Source: Betaproteobacteria bacterium (GTDB taxonomy: Bacteria; Pseudomonadota; Gammaproteobacteria; Burkholderiales; Burkholderiaceae_D). From it: a DNA stretch of 64,000 bases. The stretch lies in contig JABDED010000001.1 in the NCBI GenBank assembly GCA_013287275.1, positions 1 to 64,000 on the forward strand, read 5' to 3'. This document shows positions 45,201 through 52,961 of this stretch, piece by piece (the stretch's first letter is position 1; the number at the start of each line of letters is the position of its first letter). The translations under genes and the position numbers were made by a program. A model generated the notes under the pieces. That model was not told where the DNA came from. It saw only the letters and a program-made list of their open reading frames with translations, and did not search any database.

Positions 45201-45468
45201 CTGCGGTATCGTCACGGTGCGCCAGCGTCCGGGTACGGCCAAGGGAGTGATCTTCATCACGATAGAAGACGAAACCGGGCCGGTGAACGTGATCATCTGG
45301 CCGGCACTACTGGAAAAACAGCGGCGCGAGGTATTGAATGCGCGCTTGCTTGGAGTATATGGCATCTGGCAATGCGAGGCCGAAGTCCGGCACCTGGTTG
45401 CCAAGCGCCTGGTGGATATGTCGCACCTGCTGGGGAATATGGTGACGAGCAGCCGTGATTTCTGCTAA
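42229..45468 (+). CDS. dnaE2: DnaE2 error-prone DNA polymerase III alpha
   Basis: 1079 residues. N-terminal PHP domain ([49 protein letters not shown]), polymerase core with the catalytic acidic pair [25 protein letters not shown], then [16 protein letters not shown] and [10 protein letters not shown]. C-terminal OB fold ([35 protein letters not shown]). Starts in ATGA overlap with imuB. Together with ImuA and ImuB it performs SOS-induced translesion synthesis and mutagenesis. Confidence 0.95.
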   Translation: [1079 protein letters not shown]

Positions 45469-45495
45469 TAGATTTATTGATACGCCAAGGACGAA

Positions 45496-45894
45496 TCACT
45501 TGAACCAGCTGGCGCCAAAAAAACCGGCTACGGAAGCCATCGAGGTGGCAAACATACCCCACCCCATGTCCACCATGGTGAGCTGCCTGGACCAGCCCCT
45601 GATCGTCGCCAGATTGCTCAGGTCATAAGTACCGTAGGCAACAAGGCCAAGCAGGCCCCCGAATACCAGCGCCTTGATGACGTTGCCGGTTTTCATCGCC
45701 GGGCGCACGCCAAATACGACGATCCCAAAGATATAGATCAGATAAAACGCCGCAGTGGCAGCTACATCCGGGGTGCCCAGCAAGTCGCCCAATTGGGATT
45801 TATAAAACTTCGTTGCGATATGCGACAGCCACAGATAATCAAGGCCGCAAAAAACCAGCGCGCTAAACAGATAGGCGATGTGATATTTTTTCAT
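45496..45894 (-). CDS. DUF2177-family membrane protein
   Basis: Start at 45894 (GGAAAG upstream); 132 residues, the longer frame from 46023 adds non-conserved sequence. Four transmembrane helices: HIAYLFSALVFCGLDYLWLS, AAFYLIYIFGIVVFGV, VIKALVFGGLLGLVAYGTYDLSNLATI and VDMGWGMFATSMASVAGFFGA. The GTYDLSNLATIRGW stretch is the DUF2177 hallmark. Function unknown. Convergent with dnaE2. Confidence 0.8.
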   Translation of the reverse strand: MKKYHIAYLFSALVFCGLDYLWLSHIATKFYKSQLGDLLGTPDVAATAAFYLIYIFGIVVFGVRPAMKTGNVIKALVFGGLLGLVAYGTYDLSNLATIRGWSRQLTMVDMGWGMFATSMASVAGFFGASWFK

Positions 45895-46162
45895 GGAACT
45901 TTCCAGCGCTGCCCTATAGTGAAGAGAGCGGACTTCGCTGCTATCGGATAACAAAGTTTTAGGCATGATGGAAGGTATATTGCAGCCCAGAAAATGTATG
46001 TGAATCAGCGCACATAAGTACACGTAAACATAGGATATAAATAAGCCGTCGCATCATATTGTACTAAGCGGCACTTGCTTAAGAGTAAGGCTGTCAATGA
46101 AAAAATGACAAGCAGCCATCAAAGGATAATGCAAACGGCAATAAACCATATTGGAGGTAACA

Positions 46163-46570
46163 ATGTCTTACATTAATTTCAAGGCTGTCACGACTCTTGA
46201 GTCCACCCACGATGTTTTCATCAATGCGGAGAACATCAAGTACGTTGAGGTTTCCCACAAGCGACAAATTGGCAAGAGCCTGCTCCATATGCTGGGCAGC
46301 ACCGACATGGTTGCCGTGGATACCGCCTTCCAGGAAATTCCAGGCTTGCTCCCCACCCTCACCCGGGAAAATTTGCTGAACAATTCCGGCGAGCCCGACT
46401 ATGAGGGCAGTATTGTGTATGTGAATCCGGCGCATGCAAACTCGGTCACTCCGATCAAGGAAGTGTTCGTGATCAAGTTTTCGGATGGCAGCGAATTGAC
46501 GGTGCGGTCCAGGCCGGCTTTTTTATCTGGCCAGACCCAGTCGAAGGTGGCTGCTGTCGAGTATTCGTAA
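46163..46570 (+). CDS. Hypothetical protein, 135 residues
   Basis: A perfect GGAGG six bases before the ATG at 46163 fixes the start. MSYINFKAVTTLESTHDVFI, NAENIKYVEVSHKRQIGKSL and VIKFSDGSELTVRSRPAFLS suggest a small beta-rich cytoplasmic protein resembling DUF-type proteins that follow LytTR-like beta folds, but I cannot name a family. It is the first of several small, well-translated orphan genes in this stretch. Confidence 0.6.
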   Translation: MSYINFKAVTTLESTHDVFINAENIKYVEVSHKRQIGKSLLHMLGSTDMVAVDTAFQEIPGLLPTLTRENLLNNSGEPDYEGSIVYVNPAHANSVTPIKEVFVIKFSDGSELTVRSRPAFLSGQTQSKVAAVEYS

Positions 46571-46634
46571 GCGGGGGCGCCGCTTGCCTGCGGAAAACGC
46601 CGCAGTCGTCGGACCAAAGGAGCGGCTATTCAAG

Positions 46635-46814
46635 TTAGTCGACATTTCCTTCTATCCATTCGCCCAGTCGCAAAGGACGTTCGCCTGCAGCATTGAGTAG
46701 GCGTTCACGATCCCGTATAGCCTTGCGGACTGCGTCGGCGTCTTCCATCGGGTCGTCTTTCTTTTGCGGGGTTATGCGGAACTGGTCTTTGCTGCCATCG
46801 AATGGTGTACTCAT
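46635..46814 (-). CDS. Small acidic protein, 59 residues
   Basis: MSTPFDGSKDQFRITPQKKD at 46814 follows a perfect GGAGG. The rest, DPMEDADAVRKAIRDRERLL and NAAGERPLRLGEWIEGNVD, is probably a single helix with disordered ends. No family recognised. The good Shine-Dalgarno site supports a real gene. Confidence 0.5.
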   Translation of the reverse strand: MSTPFDGSKDQFRITPQKKDDPMEDADAVRKAIRDRERLLNAAGERPLRLGEWIEGNVD

Positions 46815-46970
46815 AAAAGCCTCCTTGTAAGCCAAGCAATTGAACAAGCATTTGAGCGTGTATGTTTGCACACCCGTTCGATTAAGACCATGACAAAAAT
46901 GTACAGTTCTTACAAAAAGTGAAAGCGTCTGTAAGAATCTTAAGTGAGGATAGGCGCTGAGCCGGAATAT

Positions 46971-47210
46971 TCAAGCTGTATTGCTGTCTTTCGGATTATC
47001 CGGCAATCTGCCGACAGCAGCCAAACCGGCTGCCGGCTCGTCCCGCAATTGAGGCGCCAGATTGATGTCCTGCTCGAGCTTTTCCAGCTCTATCGAGTAG
47101 GCCAGCTCGGTATATCCCTTCACCTTGAGCTGCTCCAGTTGCCGCTCCAGTGTATTGGCAGTCCGGTTGTTTCTGTAGTCGGCGATGCTGATGACGTTAT
47201 TTGCTTTCAT
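46971..47210 (-). CDS. Small helical protein, 79 residues
   Basis: AGGAGGGC precedes the ATG at 47210. MKANNVISIADYRNNRTANT then LERQLEQLKVKGYTELAYSI and ELEKLEQDINLAPQL: an N-terminal ISIADYR segment and a coiled-coil-like middle. Unknown function; transcribed in the same direction as the 59-residue gene 156 bases further on. Confidence 0.5.
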   Translation of the reverse strand: MKANNVISIADYRNNRTANTLERQLEQLKVKGYTELAYSIELEKLEQDINLAPQLRDEPAAGLAAVGRLPDNPKDSNTA

Positions 47211-47296
47211 ACGCCCTCCTGAAAGTCAGTATATGCCAGCTAACCAGGCCTGGCTCCGGACTTGCTTTGCTACGCAAAATCCAAACAAAACTTGCA

Positions 47297-47545
47297 CTAC
47301 TCTTCAATACCCAAACCCTTTTCTATGATGGTTTCGATATAAGAGACGACATACATCCGGAGGTTGTCGCCGGCAGCCGTATTGTCAATCAAGGTGCCGC
47401 CGGGCTCGCCTTTCAGGATACCATCCTGGAAAATACGGGCGCTCCAGGCGACGTTTTCACCGGAAGTGAACTGTGCCGTATAGGTAAAGGTTTCGCCGCT
47501 TACCTTGCGGGTATATGCATCGTCAAATTCAGTCAGATTTGTCAT
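47297..47545 (-). CDS. Small hypothetical protein, 82 residues
   Basis: ATG at 47545 (AGGAG nine bases upstream) starts MTNLTEFDDAYTRKVSGETF, followed by TYTAQFTSGENVAWSARIFQ and RMYVVSYIETIIEKGLGIEE. Likely a compact alpha/beta protein. No named family recognised. Same strand as the two preceding small genes. Confidence 0.5.
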   Translation of the reverse strand: MTNLTEFDDAYTRKVSGETFTYTAQFTSGENVAWSARIFQDGILKGEPGGTLIDNTAAGDNLRMYVVSYIETIIEKGLGIEE

Positions 47546-47862
47546 GGCTACGAACTCCTGCTGGATGGAACATCCTAGCATGAACTTGAATATGCTTGCC
47601 CGAATCTAAAAAGGGAAAGAACTGGGATGAGCCTAAATCGGAAAAGATTTTTAGCAGGCCAGAGGGGGAGTCTCGTGGCTAAACGCTCATTTAAGGCAAG
47701 CCAATAATTCTTTGTTGTTGACAAAATTTATAGCATTGCTGGAAATAAGTACTAACATACAAACACTGGATTGTTTTGGTCAAGTAACTGTTTCCTGCAT
47801 ACCTCTAAGGTATTTGCCCATCATTTAATTAATGCCACATGGCATATTTCAAGGTGAGGTCC
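47546..47862. other. Intergenic region between divergent small genes
   Basis: About 317 bases. TTGACA occurs near 47720 but lacks a convincing -10 partner. No gene or repeat recognised. Confidence 0.35.
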
Positions 47863-48300
47863 ATGAATAAAGACAGTGGTATAGGCAGCTTGGCGGAAGT
47901 GCAGTTCAAGCGGATTGGGCCAGCCGACGCAGCGACGATGATCTTGACGGATATGGATGGCAGTGCAACATCGTATTTCATCAGCCAGCACGCATTAGGC
48001 AAGCTTCTTCACAGCGTTCTCAATTTCGCGGCCAATTCCTGGCAGCACCAGCCGGAACTGGCCCTGGAGACCATTTCCCACATGATGCGGACTATCCCGG
48101 CGCAAGAAGCAATTTCGATGCAGCCAATCAATGGCACTGACTGTGTTATCAAGATGGACCTTGGCAAGATCGAACTGGCTGTCCTGGTTCCTGAGGCTTC
48201 AAATTGGAATCGCAGGCACAATGGAAGCGAGATTCGTGAAAATACTCAACTTCACCGGCGACGCGCAGGTGATATTCATATAGCACAAAATGGCGCATAG
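47863..48300 (+). CDS. Hypothetical protein, 145 residues
   Basis: GGTGAGG precedes the ATG at 47863, preferred over the frame start at 47839. MNKDSGIGSLAEVQFKRIG, AATMILTDMDGSATSYFISQHALGKLLHSVL, and ETISHMMRTIPAQEA suggest a mixed alpha/beta cytoplasmic protein. The last 35 residues (NWNRRHNGSEIRENTQLHRR) change character to charged and polar, possibly a 3' frameshift. Ends before a terminator. Family not recognised. Confidence 0.5.
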   Translation: MNKDSGIGSLAEVQFKRIGPADAATMILTDMDGSATSYFISQHALGKLLHSVLNFAANSWQHQPELALETISHMMRTIPAQEAISMQPINGTDCVIKMDLGKIELAVLVPEASNWNRRHNGSEIRENTQLHRRRAGDIHIAQNGA

Positions 48301-48360
48301 ATGCCCATGCAAGGCAGCCCATTGATGATGAGGAAATATTTTCGCTGGTCCAGAAAAGAC

Positions 48361-48386
48361 AAAAGCCCCAAATCCAGGGGCTTTTT
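48361..48386. terminator. Rho-independent terminator
   Basis: AAAAGCCCC and GGGGCTTTTT pair around a 7-base loop; both flanks give T-runs, so it can stop the plus-strand gene ending at 48300 and the minus-strand gene ending at 48431. Confidence 0.75.
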
Positions 48387-48430
48387 ACATTAGATCTTCG
48401 ATTTGCTTTCAGAAAGCCTGTCGGCCCGGC

Positions 48431-48814
48431 TTATTTTTTTTGCAAAACCCAACTGCCACTTCCCACTTTGCAAACTTGCATGGACAAAGTCTGATCCTGG
48501 CCTTTGGCATGTAGTGCGACATGCAGCTTGCGGCACGTCTTATCATCAACGGTGGTCGTGTCGGTGGCGGTCAACTCGGCTTGAACCCGAGTAATGTTAC
48601 CGAGGCCTTCGTTGGTCCAATTTTGTGCTTCGTCATCTTTTTTGCTGTTCAACAACTCGTTCACAGCTGCAGTGATGGAAGTCTTATCTTTAGGCTTCAG
48701 ATAAGCTATTGGTGTTTCTGCCAAAAAACGCAAATTGAAGGCTTGTGCCTCGGGCACTGCAATGACGCAACTTAGTACGCCAGCACATAATAAACTTTGC
48801 AAGTGTTTGCCCAT
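48431..48814 (-). CDS. Exported protein resembling 17-kDa surface antigen C-terminal domain
   Basis: 127 residues. Signal peptide MGKHLQSLLCAGVLSCVIAVPEAQA with AQA cleavage. Mature part: AAVNELLNSKKDDEAQNWTNEGLGNITRVQAELTATDTTTVDDKTCRKLHVALHAKGQDQTLSMQVCKVGSGSWVL, which follows the pattern of the C-terminal surface-antigen domain (W.N..GN.G.V......G..CR) with two cysteines that may pair. Periplasmic or outer-membrane location is inferred; function unknown. Confidence 0.65.
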   Translation of the reverse strand: MGKHLQSLLCAGVLSCVIAVPEAQAFNLRFLAETPIAYLKPKDKTSITAAVNELLNSKKDDEAQNWTNEGLGNITRVQAELTATDTTTVDDKTCRKLHVALHAKGQDQTLSMQVCKVGSGSWVLQKK

Positions 48815-49085
48815 TTTTTTTCCTTTACATGATTCTTGTTTATCAAGAATTATCGCACACTTCAGTCAGATCAATGTATGGCGAGAGCATGTCCTTTGCA
48901 TACCTTGGCTGCTATTGCCGCCGTTGGCAATTGCTACCTCGATGGTCGCGGTTTGGAACGGGAAGTTGCACCTTGCTATAGAGTTAATATCTACAGTTTT
49001 TCGGTATCCTGCTCCGATTGCGAGGTCCCGATCAGTGAATGCGTCAGAGCGCACCTCCCAATGAATTGTGCAGAAGTACCACCGA

Positions 49086-49829
49086 CTAGCCCACCCGATA
49101 AGAACCACCATCCACGACAATTGCCTGCCCGGTAACATATGCGGCGTCATCGCTTGTTAAGAACAAAATCGCACCTGCAATATCTTTGGGTTCTCCGAGC
49201 CGTTTGATTGCTTGCTGTTCCCAGGTGGCTCGTTTCTGATCTTCCGGTTGGGATGCGGTAGCCTGCGTATTCGTCAGGCCGGGCAACACGGAATTTGCGG
49301 TGATGCCATCTTGTGCAACGTCGTTCGCCAAGCCTCGCATGAAACCGATGATCCCCATCTTCGAAGCCATATAGTGGCTCATGCCGGGCACGGCCAAGCC
49401 GATAATATTTGACGATATACCGACGAAGCGGCCCCATTTCTTCTGCCTCATAGCCGGTAGAAGATATTTCACGCTCAGGAAGTGCGAGTCCAGGTTCGTG
49501 GCCATCGTTCTTCGCCACGTCTGCAGGTCCAAATCATCAACAATGCGGTTTGGAAAATATCCCGCGTTGTTGACGACGATATCGACACCGCCCATATCTC
49601 GGGCTTTGACGGCGACGGCCTGCCAATCCTCTTCTTTCGTTACGTCAAGCTGAAGCGCGTGCACTGCGGAGCCGATTCTATTGGCGGTTCCTTGCGGAAG
49701 AGCCAAGTCGGTCGCAATCACCTGCGCCCCGCGTTCTGCCAATGCCAGCGCTATTGCCTGGCCGATACCTTGGGCAGCACCAGTCACCAGAGCTACTCTC
49801 CCCTCATGGGTTTTTATCGACTTATTCAT
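49086..49829 (-). CDS. Short-chain dehydrogenase/reductase
   Basis: 247 residues. Cofactor motif VALVTGAAQGIGQAI, NNAG loop (VDIVVNNAGYF), catalytic Ser in FVGISSNI, and Tyr/Lys in SHYMASKMG; ends with the usual GQAIVVDGGSYRVG. Classical SDR, reducing or oxidising a keto/alcohol group with NAD(P). Part of a same-strand run with the NADP reductase-like, Rrf2 and pirin genes, so possibly a redox or electrophile-response set. Confidence 0.9.
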   Translation of the reverse strand: MNKSIKTHEGRVALVTGAAQGIGQAIALALAERGAQVIATDLALPQGTANRIGSAVHALQLDVTKEEDWQAVAVKARDMGGVDIVVNNAGYFPNRIVDDLDLQTWRRTMATNLDSHFLSVKYLLPAMRQKKWGRFVGISSNIIGLAVPGMSHYMASKMGIIGFMRGLANDVAQDGITANSVLPGLTNTQATASQPEDQKRATWEQQAIKRLGEPKDIAGAILFLTSDDAAYVTGQAIVVDGGSYRVG

Positions 49830-49872
49830 TTTGTTGTTCCTTAATCATAGTTAACTAGAGGTCGTGCATCCG

Positions 49873-49911
49873 CAATGGCAAGCCGGTATCATGGACACGG
49901 CTACGCCATTG
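49873..49911. terminator. Imperfect stem-loop after the NADP-reductase-like gene
   Basis: CAATGGC/GCCATTG and AGCCG/CGGCT pair into an interrupted 12-bp stem with a 12-base loop, between the stop at 49936 and the SDR gene. No T-run, so it may be a weak terminator or attenuator. Confidence 0.4.
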
Positions 49912-49935
49912 AAATACGTCGTGACGAGCGTCGCC

Positions 49936-50580
49936 TCAAATTTTGACGAAACCAGCTCCGCTCAAGGGGCCGAATGGCAATGATGCCAGCGGGCCGCCGA
50001 CATCCAGCGCACCGAGATCAACGGCAGCGAAGCCGGCCTTCTCCAAAAGTGAGCGCACGGTCGTTTTGGCACCCGCGTCGTCGCCCGAATAGAAAAGTGC
50101 ACGGCGTCCGCCCGCGGCTTCCGGCTCGACAAGAGCACGCGCATCGAGGTGATTGAGTGCCTTGACGAGATGCGCATCGCGAACGATTTCACGGACCAGG
50201 CTGCTCGAATGACGGCCTCCGAGATCGACTGCCTTGATGCCATATGCCGCCAGGGGGTTGGTCGGATCCTTCGCGTCTGGAGAGTCGGGGGCTATCCATT
50301 CGACGGGGTTGGTGGCGTCGACGACGATGCGTCCGTTCCAGGCGGGCAGCCCGCCAAGAACACGCTTGACATCCACCCAACGAATCGCGACGACGACAAT
50401 GTCTGCCTTGGCGGCTTCTTCCGTCGTGCCGGCTCTGACCGTAGGACCGAGTTCTTTGACCAATCCGGCGAGGGATTCGGGTCCCCGGCTGTTTGAAATG
50501 ACGGCCGGTATGCCCGCTTTGGCGAATGCCCTAGCAATGTTAGATCCGAGCGCGCCTGCGCCAATAATGCCAATGCTCAT
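49936..50580 (-). CDS. NADPH-dependent F420 reductase-like dinucleotide-binding protein
   Basis: 214 residues. N-terminal Rossmann fold MSIGIIGAGALGSNIARAFAKAG, then VISNSRGPESL (basic residues for NADP phosphate), IVVVAIRWVDVKRVL and VVDATNPVEW. The family is called F420-reductase-like, but this organism is not expected to make F420; members in proteobacteria probably use other acceptors. Neighbours are the SDR and Rrf2 genes, same strand. Confidence 0.8.
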   Translation of the reverse strand: MSIGIIGAGALGSNIARAFAKAGIPAVISNSRGPESLAGLVKELGPTVRAGTTEEAAKADIVVVAIRWVDVKRVLGGLPAWNGRIVVDATNPVEWIAPDSPDAKDPTNPLAAYGIKAVDLGGRHSSSLVREIVRDAHLVKALNHLDARALVEPEAAGGRRALFYSGDDAGAKTTVRSLLEKAGFAAVDLGALDVGGPLASLPFGPLSGAGFVKI

Positions 50581-50734
50581 GATTTACTCCTATTTAAGTT
50601 GATACGGCTTAGGCCGCCGTGGCCATTGCTGCCCCGCGATCGAGGCGGCGAATCAGGTGTGATACTGTGTCAAATTTTCTGCAAAATAATGTGTGTCGAC
50701 GACATAATTACATTTAAATCAAAAAAAATGCCCG

Positions 50735-51178
50735 TCACCTCCCGGGCAATGCAAACTTTCCCAGTCGCGCCACTTCGGCAGCGATATCGGCGATCGTGAC
50801 CTTGGCAAGCTCAGCTTCGAGTGCCTTTCGAGCCCGTTCCAACGCCGGGCGCATGGCCTCCTGGATATTGCCGCCGACTGGACAATCCGCACGCGGCGGC
50901 GTTCGGTGCAGGGAAAAAAATTCCGTATCCTCGACCGCCTGGTAAACGTCGAGTAGGCGAATTCTGCCTGCAGGCTTCGCGAGCAAAGCTCCACCGCCGG
51001 CCCCCAACTGCGACTTCGTCAAACCGGCGTCCGCAAGTCGCGACAGCAAGCCCCGAACAACCACCGGCCCGGTGTTCACCGAGTTAGCCAGGTCTTCTGA
51101 GCGCAAGGGTTTGCCCCCGCTTACCGCAAGCGCAGCAAGTGTATGAACGGCAACGGCAAATCGGGTGCTGGTTGGCAT
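50735..51178 (-). CDS. Rrf2-family transcriptional regulator (no Fe-S cysteines)
   Basis: The start at 51178 gives MPTSTRFAVAVHTLAALAVS (147 residues); the long frame above it is non-coding. Rrf2 winged helix: SEDLANSVNTGPVVVRGLLSRLADAGLTKSQLGAGGGALLAKPAGRIRLLDVYQAVE. Only one cysteine (ADCPVGGNI) instead of the three that bind a cluster in IscR/NsrR, so it belongs to the redox-thiol YwnA/HypR-like group. A 19-base palindrome lies 25 bases upstream. Confidence 0.88.
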   Translation of the reverse strand: MPTSTRFAVAVHTLAALAVSGGKPLRSEDLANSVNTGPVVVRGLLSRLADAGLTKSQLGAGGGALLAKPAGRIRLLDVYQAVEDTEFFSLHRTPPRADCPVGGNIQEAMRPALERARKALEAELAKVTIADIAAEVARLGKFALPGR

Positions 51179-51202
51179 GGTAGGAGTCAGTAAATAAAAA
51201 TA

Positions 51203-51221
51203 TGTAATATACACTATTACA
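51203..51221. promoter_or_regulatory. Palindromic operator of the Rrf2 gene
   Basis: TGTAATA and TATTACA are perfect 7-base arms around TACAC, located between the pirin stop and the Rrf2 start. Rrf2-type regulators bind such A/T-rich palindromes, so I infer autoregulation. Confidence 0.6.
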
Positions 51222-51272
51222 AATTCAGTCACTTCTCGACATCGGGACTTGCTCAACGCTTTCTTATCTCGC

Positions 51273-52133
51273 CTATTTAAGCACCCCCTGGCTGTGCAGT
51301 CGGCTGCCGATCTGCGCAATATTGTTTTCACCTTGCTGAAGTGCCGCAGCATTGGTGTGAACGGAGTAATAGCCGGTGACCAAATCATATGGATGGCTGA
51401 CGGCAGAGCCGAGAACGAAGCCCGTGTCGAAAGCAGCCTCAAAGTGGATTCCGTCTTCGGATTCTTCAAAAACAGCGAGCTCACCTGCGGAGATATGTTC
51501 CGTTGCCGATACGGCGCCCTCGTGAACGGCGATCCACGCCACGTCGTGGCCTTGGGGCGGGGTAAAGCTCCAACGCTCACCGGCCTTCAGCCGCACATCG
51601 AGGTAGGTCATACCCGCCGGCGCAGCGACGATGCTTTTGTATCCCTCATATTCGCCCATGATGAGTCGAGCGGGTCCCACAGTCTGAAAGGCGGAAGCGT
51701 CGAGATACTGGCTATGGGGTTCGGCCAATTCGAATTCTGGCGGCATCGCGACCCAAAGCTGAAATCCTTTGCCACGCTCCTTGCCATGTAGTCCACCGGT
51801 GTGCCAGACACCGCTGCCTGCTCGCATCCATTCAACGCCGCCTGTGCCGACAATCCCTTCGCGCCCGGTCGTTTCCTTGTAGAAAGCCTGACCGGATAAG
51901 ACCAGCGTCAGCGTCGCGATGCCGGAATGGGGATGGAATCCAAACTTGGGCGCGTTTGCTGCGTCGGCTTCGAAATAGTCAAGAAAGACGAAGGGCTTGA
52001 TCAGCTGCCCGACGTCGCCTGGACTGACCAGCCGGGTAATGGCGCCATGCGCATGTCCGCGTGTGCGCAATGCTACCTTGCGTTGTTGTCGATAACCACG
52101 CTCGGGTTGCGTGGACAGTGCTTGAATGGCCAT
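51273..52133 (-). CDS. Pirin-family protein
   Basis: 286 residues. N-terminal cupin with the pirin metal motif GFHPHSGIATLTLVLSGQAFYKETTGREGIVGTGGVEWMRAGSGVWHTGG and then QLWVAMPPEFELAEP. Pirins are iron cupins, some with quercetinase activity and others acting as redox-sensitive regulators. Here it precedes an Rrf2 regulator and two NAD(P)-dependent reductases on the same strand. Confidence 0.88.
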   Translation of the reverse strand: MAIQALSTQPERGYRQQRKVALRTRGHAHGAITRLVSPGDVGQLIKPFVFLDYFEADAANAPKFGFHPHSGIATLTLVLSGQAFYKETTGREGIVGTGGVEWMRAGSGVWHTGGLHGKERGKGFQLWVAMPPEFELAEPHSQYLDASAFQTVGPARLIMGEYEGYKSIVAAPAGMTYLDVRLKAGERWSFTPPQGHDVAWIAVHEGAVSATEHISAGELAVFEESEDGIHFEAAFDTGFVLGSAVSHPYDLVTGYYSVHTNAAALQQGENNIAQIGSRLHSQGVLK

Positions 52134-52870
52134 ATTTCTCTCCTGCCGTAAATTCCATAATCGGGTTTGCCACGATTCTCACCTGCTCTTAAAGGTCACC
52201 TCAATGCACCCGCGTGCCGATTTGAATGTGAAGCGTTGATGAAAGAATATACCCAGGAGACCCATCTGAACAGGCAAAATATTTAGATAAGATCCATCTG
52301 CCCAATAGATGGTAGAAGCCCGACATGCCAGGCCCACAATTCTGGTCATCAGGTAAGCTGGAATCAATTTGGGCTAACGATGCAATCGCCGACTTGATTC
52401 CGATTGGATTGAGAGAAGTTACGATCCTCGCTAACCCCAAGCCGGCGCGAGGTATGGAGGATTGACAATCCCGCTTCCAATTAGTCATGATAGTTCAGCG
52501 AGCTGGCTCGCAATCGCACCAACACCTCACCGAAGCTGCGATCGATGTGAATACTGGAATTGCGAGGTGCCTTCAATCGAGCGCGTGATGCAGCCGTATT
52601 GAAGTGCCCAGAGCTTGCCGAGGACATTAGAAAATTCAGTTCAGGAATTTGCGCGTCGAGGCTGGCACGGATAAAGAAAAATCAGAAGGAATGAATGCGA
52701 AATAAGACCAGCCCGGGCATTCAAGCCCAGTGACGAGGGCACATTGTGTGCGGCATCGCAAGGGCAAGCTAGTGAAGCCCACAAAATGACTTTTGCGGAA
52801 ATAATCTGTTTTTTGCGGAAATAAACGCTATCGAAACAGGTTTAGCAAAATGGTGTAAGTCTTTGATTAT
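52134..52870. other. Gene-free stretch between pirin and tRNA-Ser
   Basis: About 740 bases. Minus-strand frame 52201-52488 encodes no protein I recognise and could be a decayed gene. A 14-base direct repeat occurs at 52791-52804 and 52811-52824. Nothing else supported. Confidence 0.45.
52791..52824. repeat. 20-bp-spaced direct repeat near tRNA-Ser
   Basis: TTTTGCGGAAATAA occurs twice, start to start 20 bases (two helical turns). It lies 47 bases downstream of the tRNA 3' end and could be a protein-binding or integration-related site; no further copies were seen. Confidence 0.5.
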
Positions 52871-52961
52871 TGGCGGAGAGGGTGGGATTTGAACCCACGA
52901 TACGTTATTCACGTATGCCGGATTTCGAGTCCGGTGCATTCGACCACTCTGCCACCTCTCC
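52871..52961 (-). tRNA. tRNA-Ser(CGA)
   Basis: The minus strand reads GGAGAGGTGGC at the 5' end, anticodon loop CTCGAAA (anticodon CGA) and a long variable arm (CATACGTGAATAACGTATCG), T arm GGTTCAAATCC, and acceptor CCTCTCCG with encoded CCA. 91 bases, typical class II serine tRNA. Confidence 0.95.

Noticed and set aside
49936-50580. True coenzyme F420 reductase
   Set aside because: The family name is F420-reductase-like, but nothing in the window supports F420 biosynthesis, so I describe it only as an NADP-binding protein.
52201-52488. 95-residue minus-strand frame near the tRNA
   Set aside because: No ribosome binding site and no family; too weak to call a gene.
49086-52961. Genomic island bounded by tRNA-Ser
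   Set aside because: No integrase and no duplicate of the tRNA 3' end in the window; only a weak direct repeat, reported separately.
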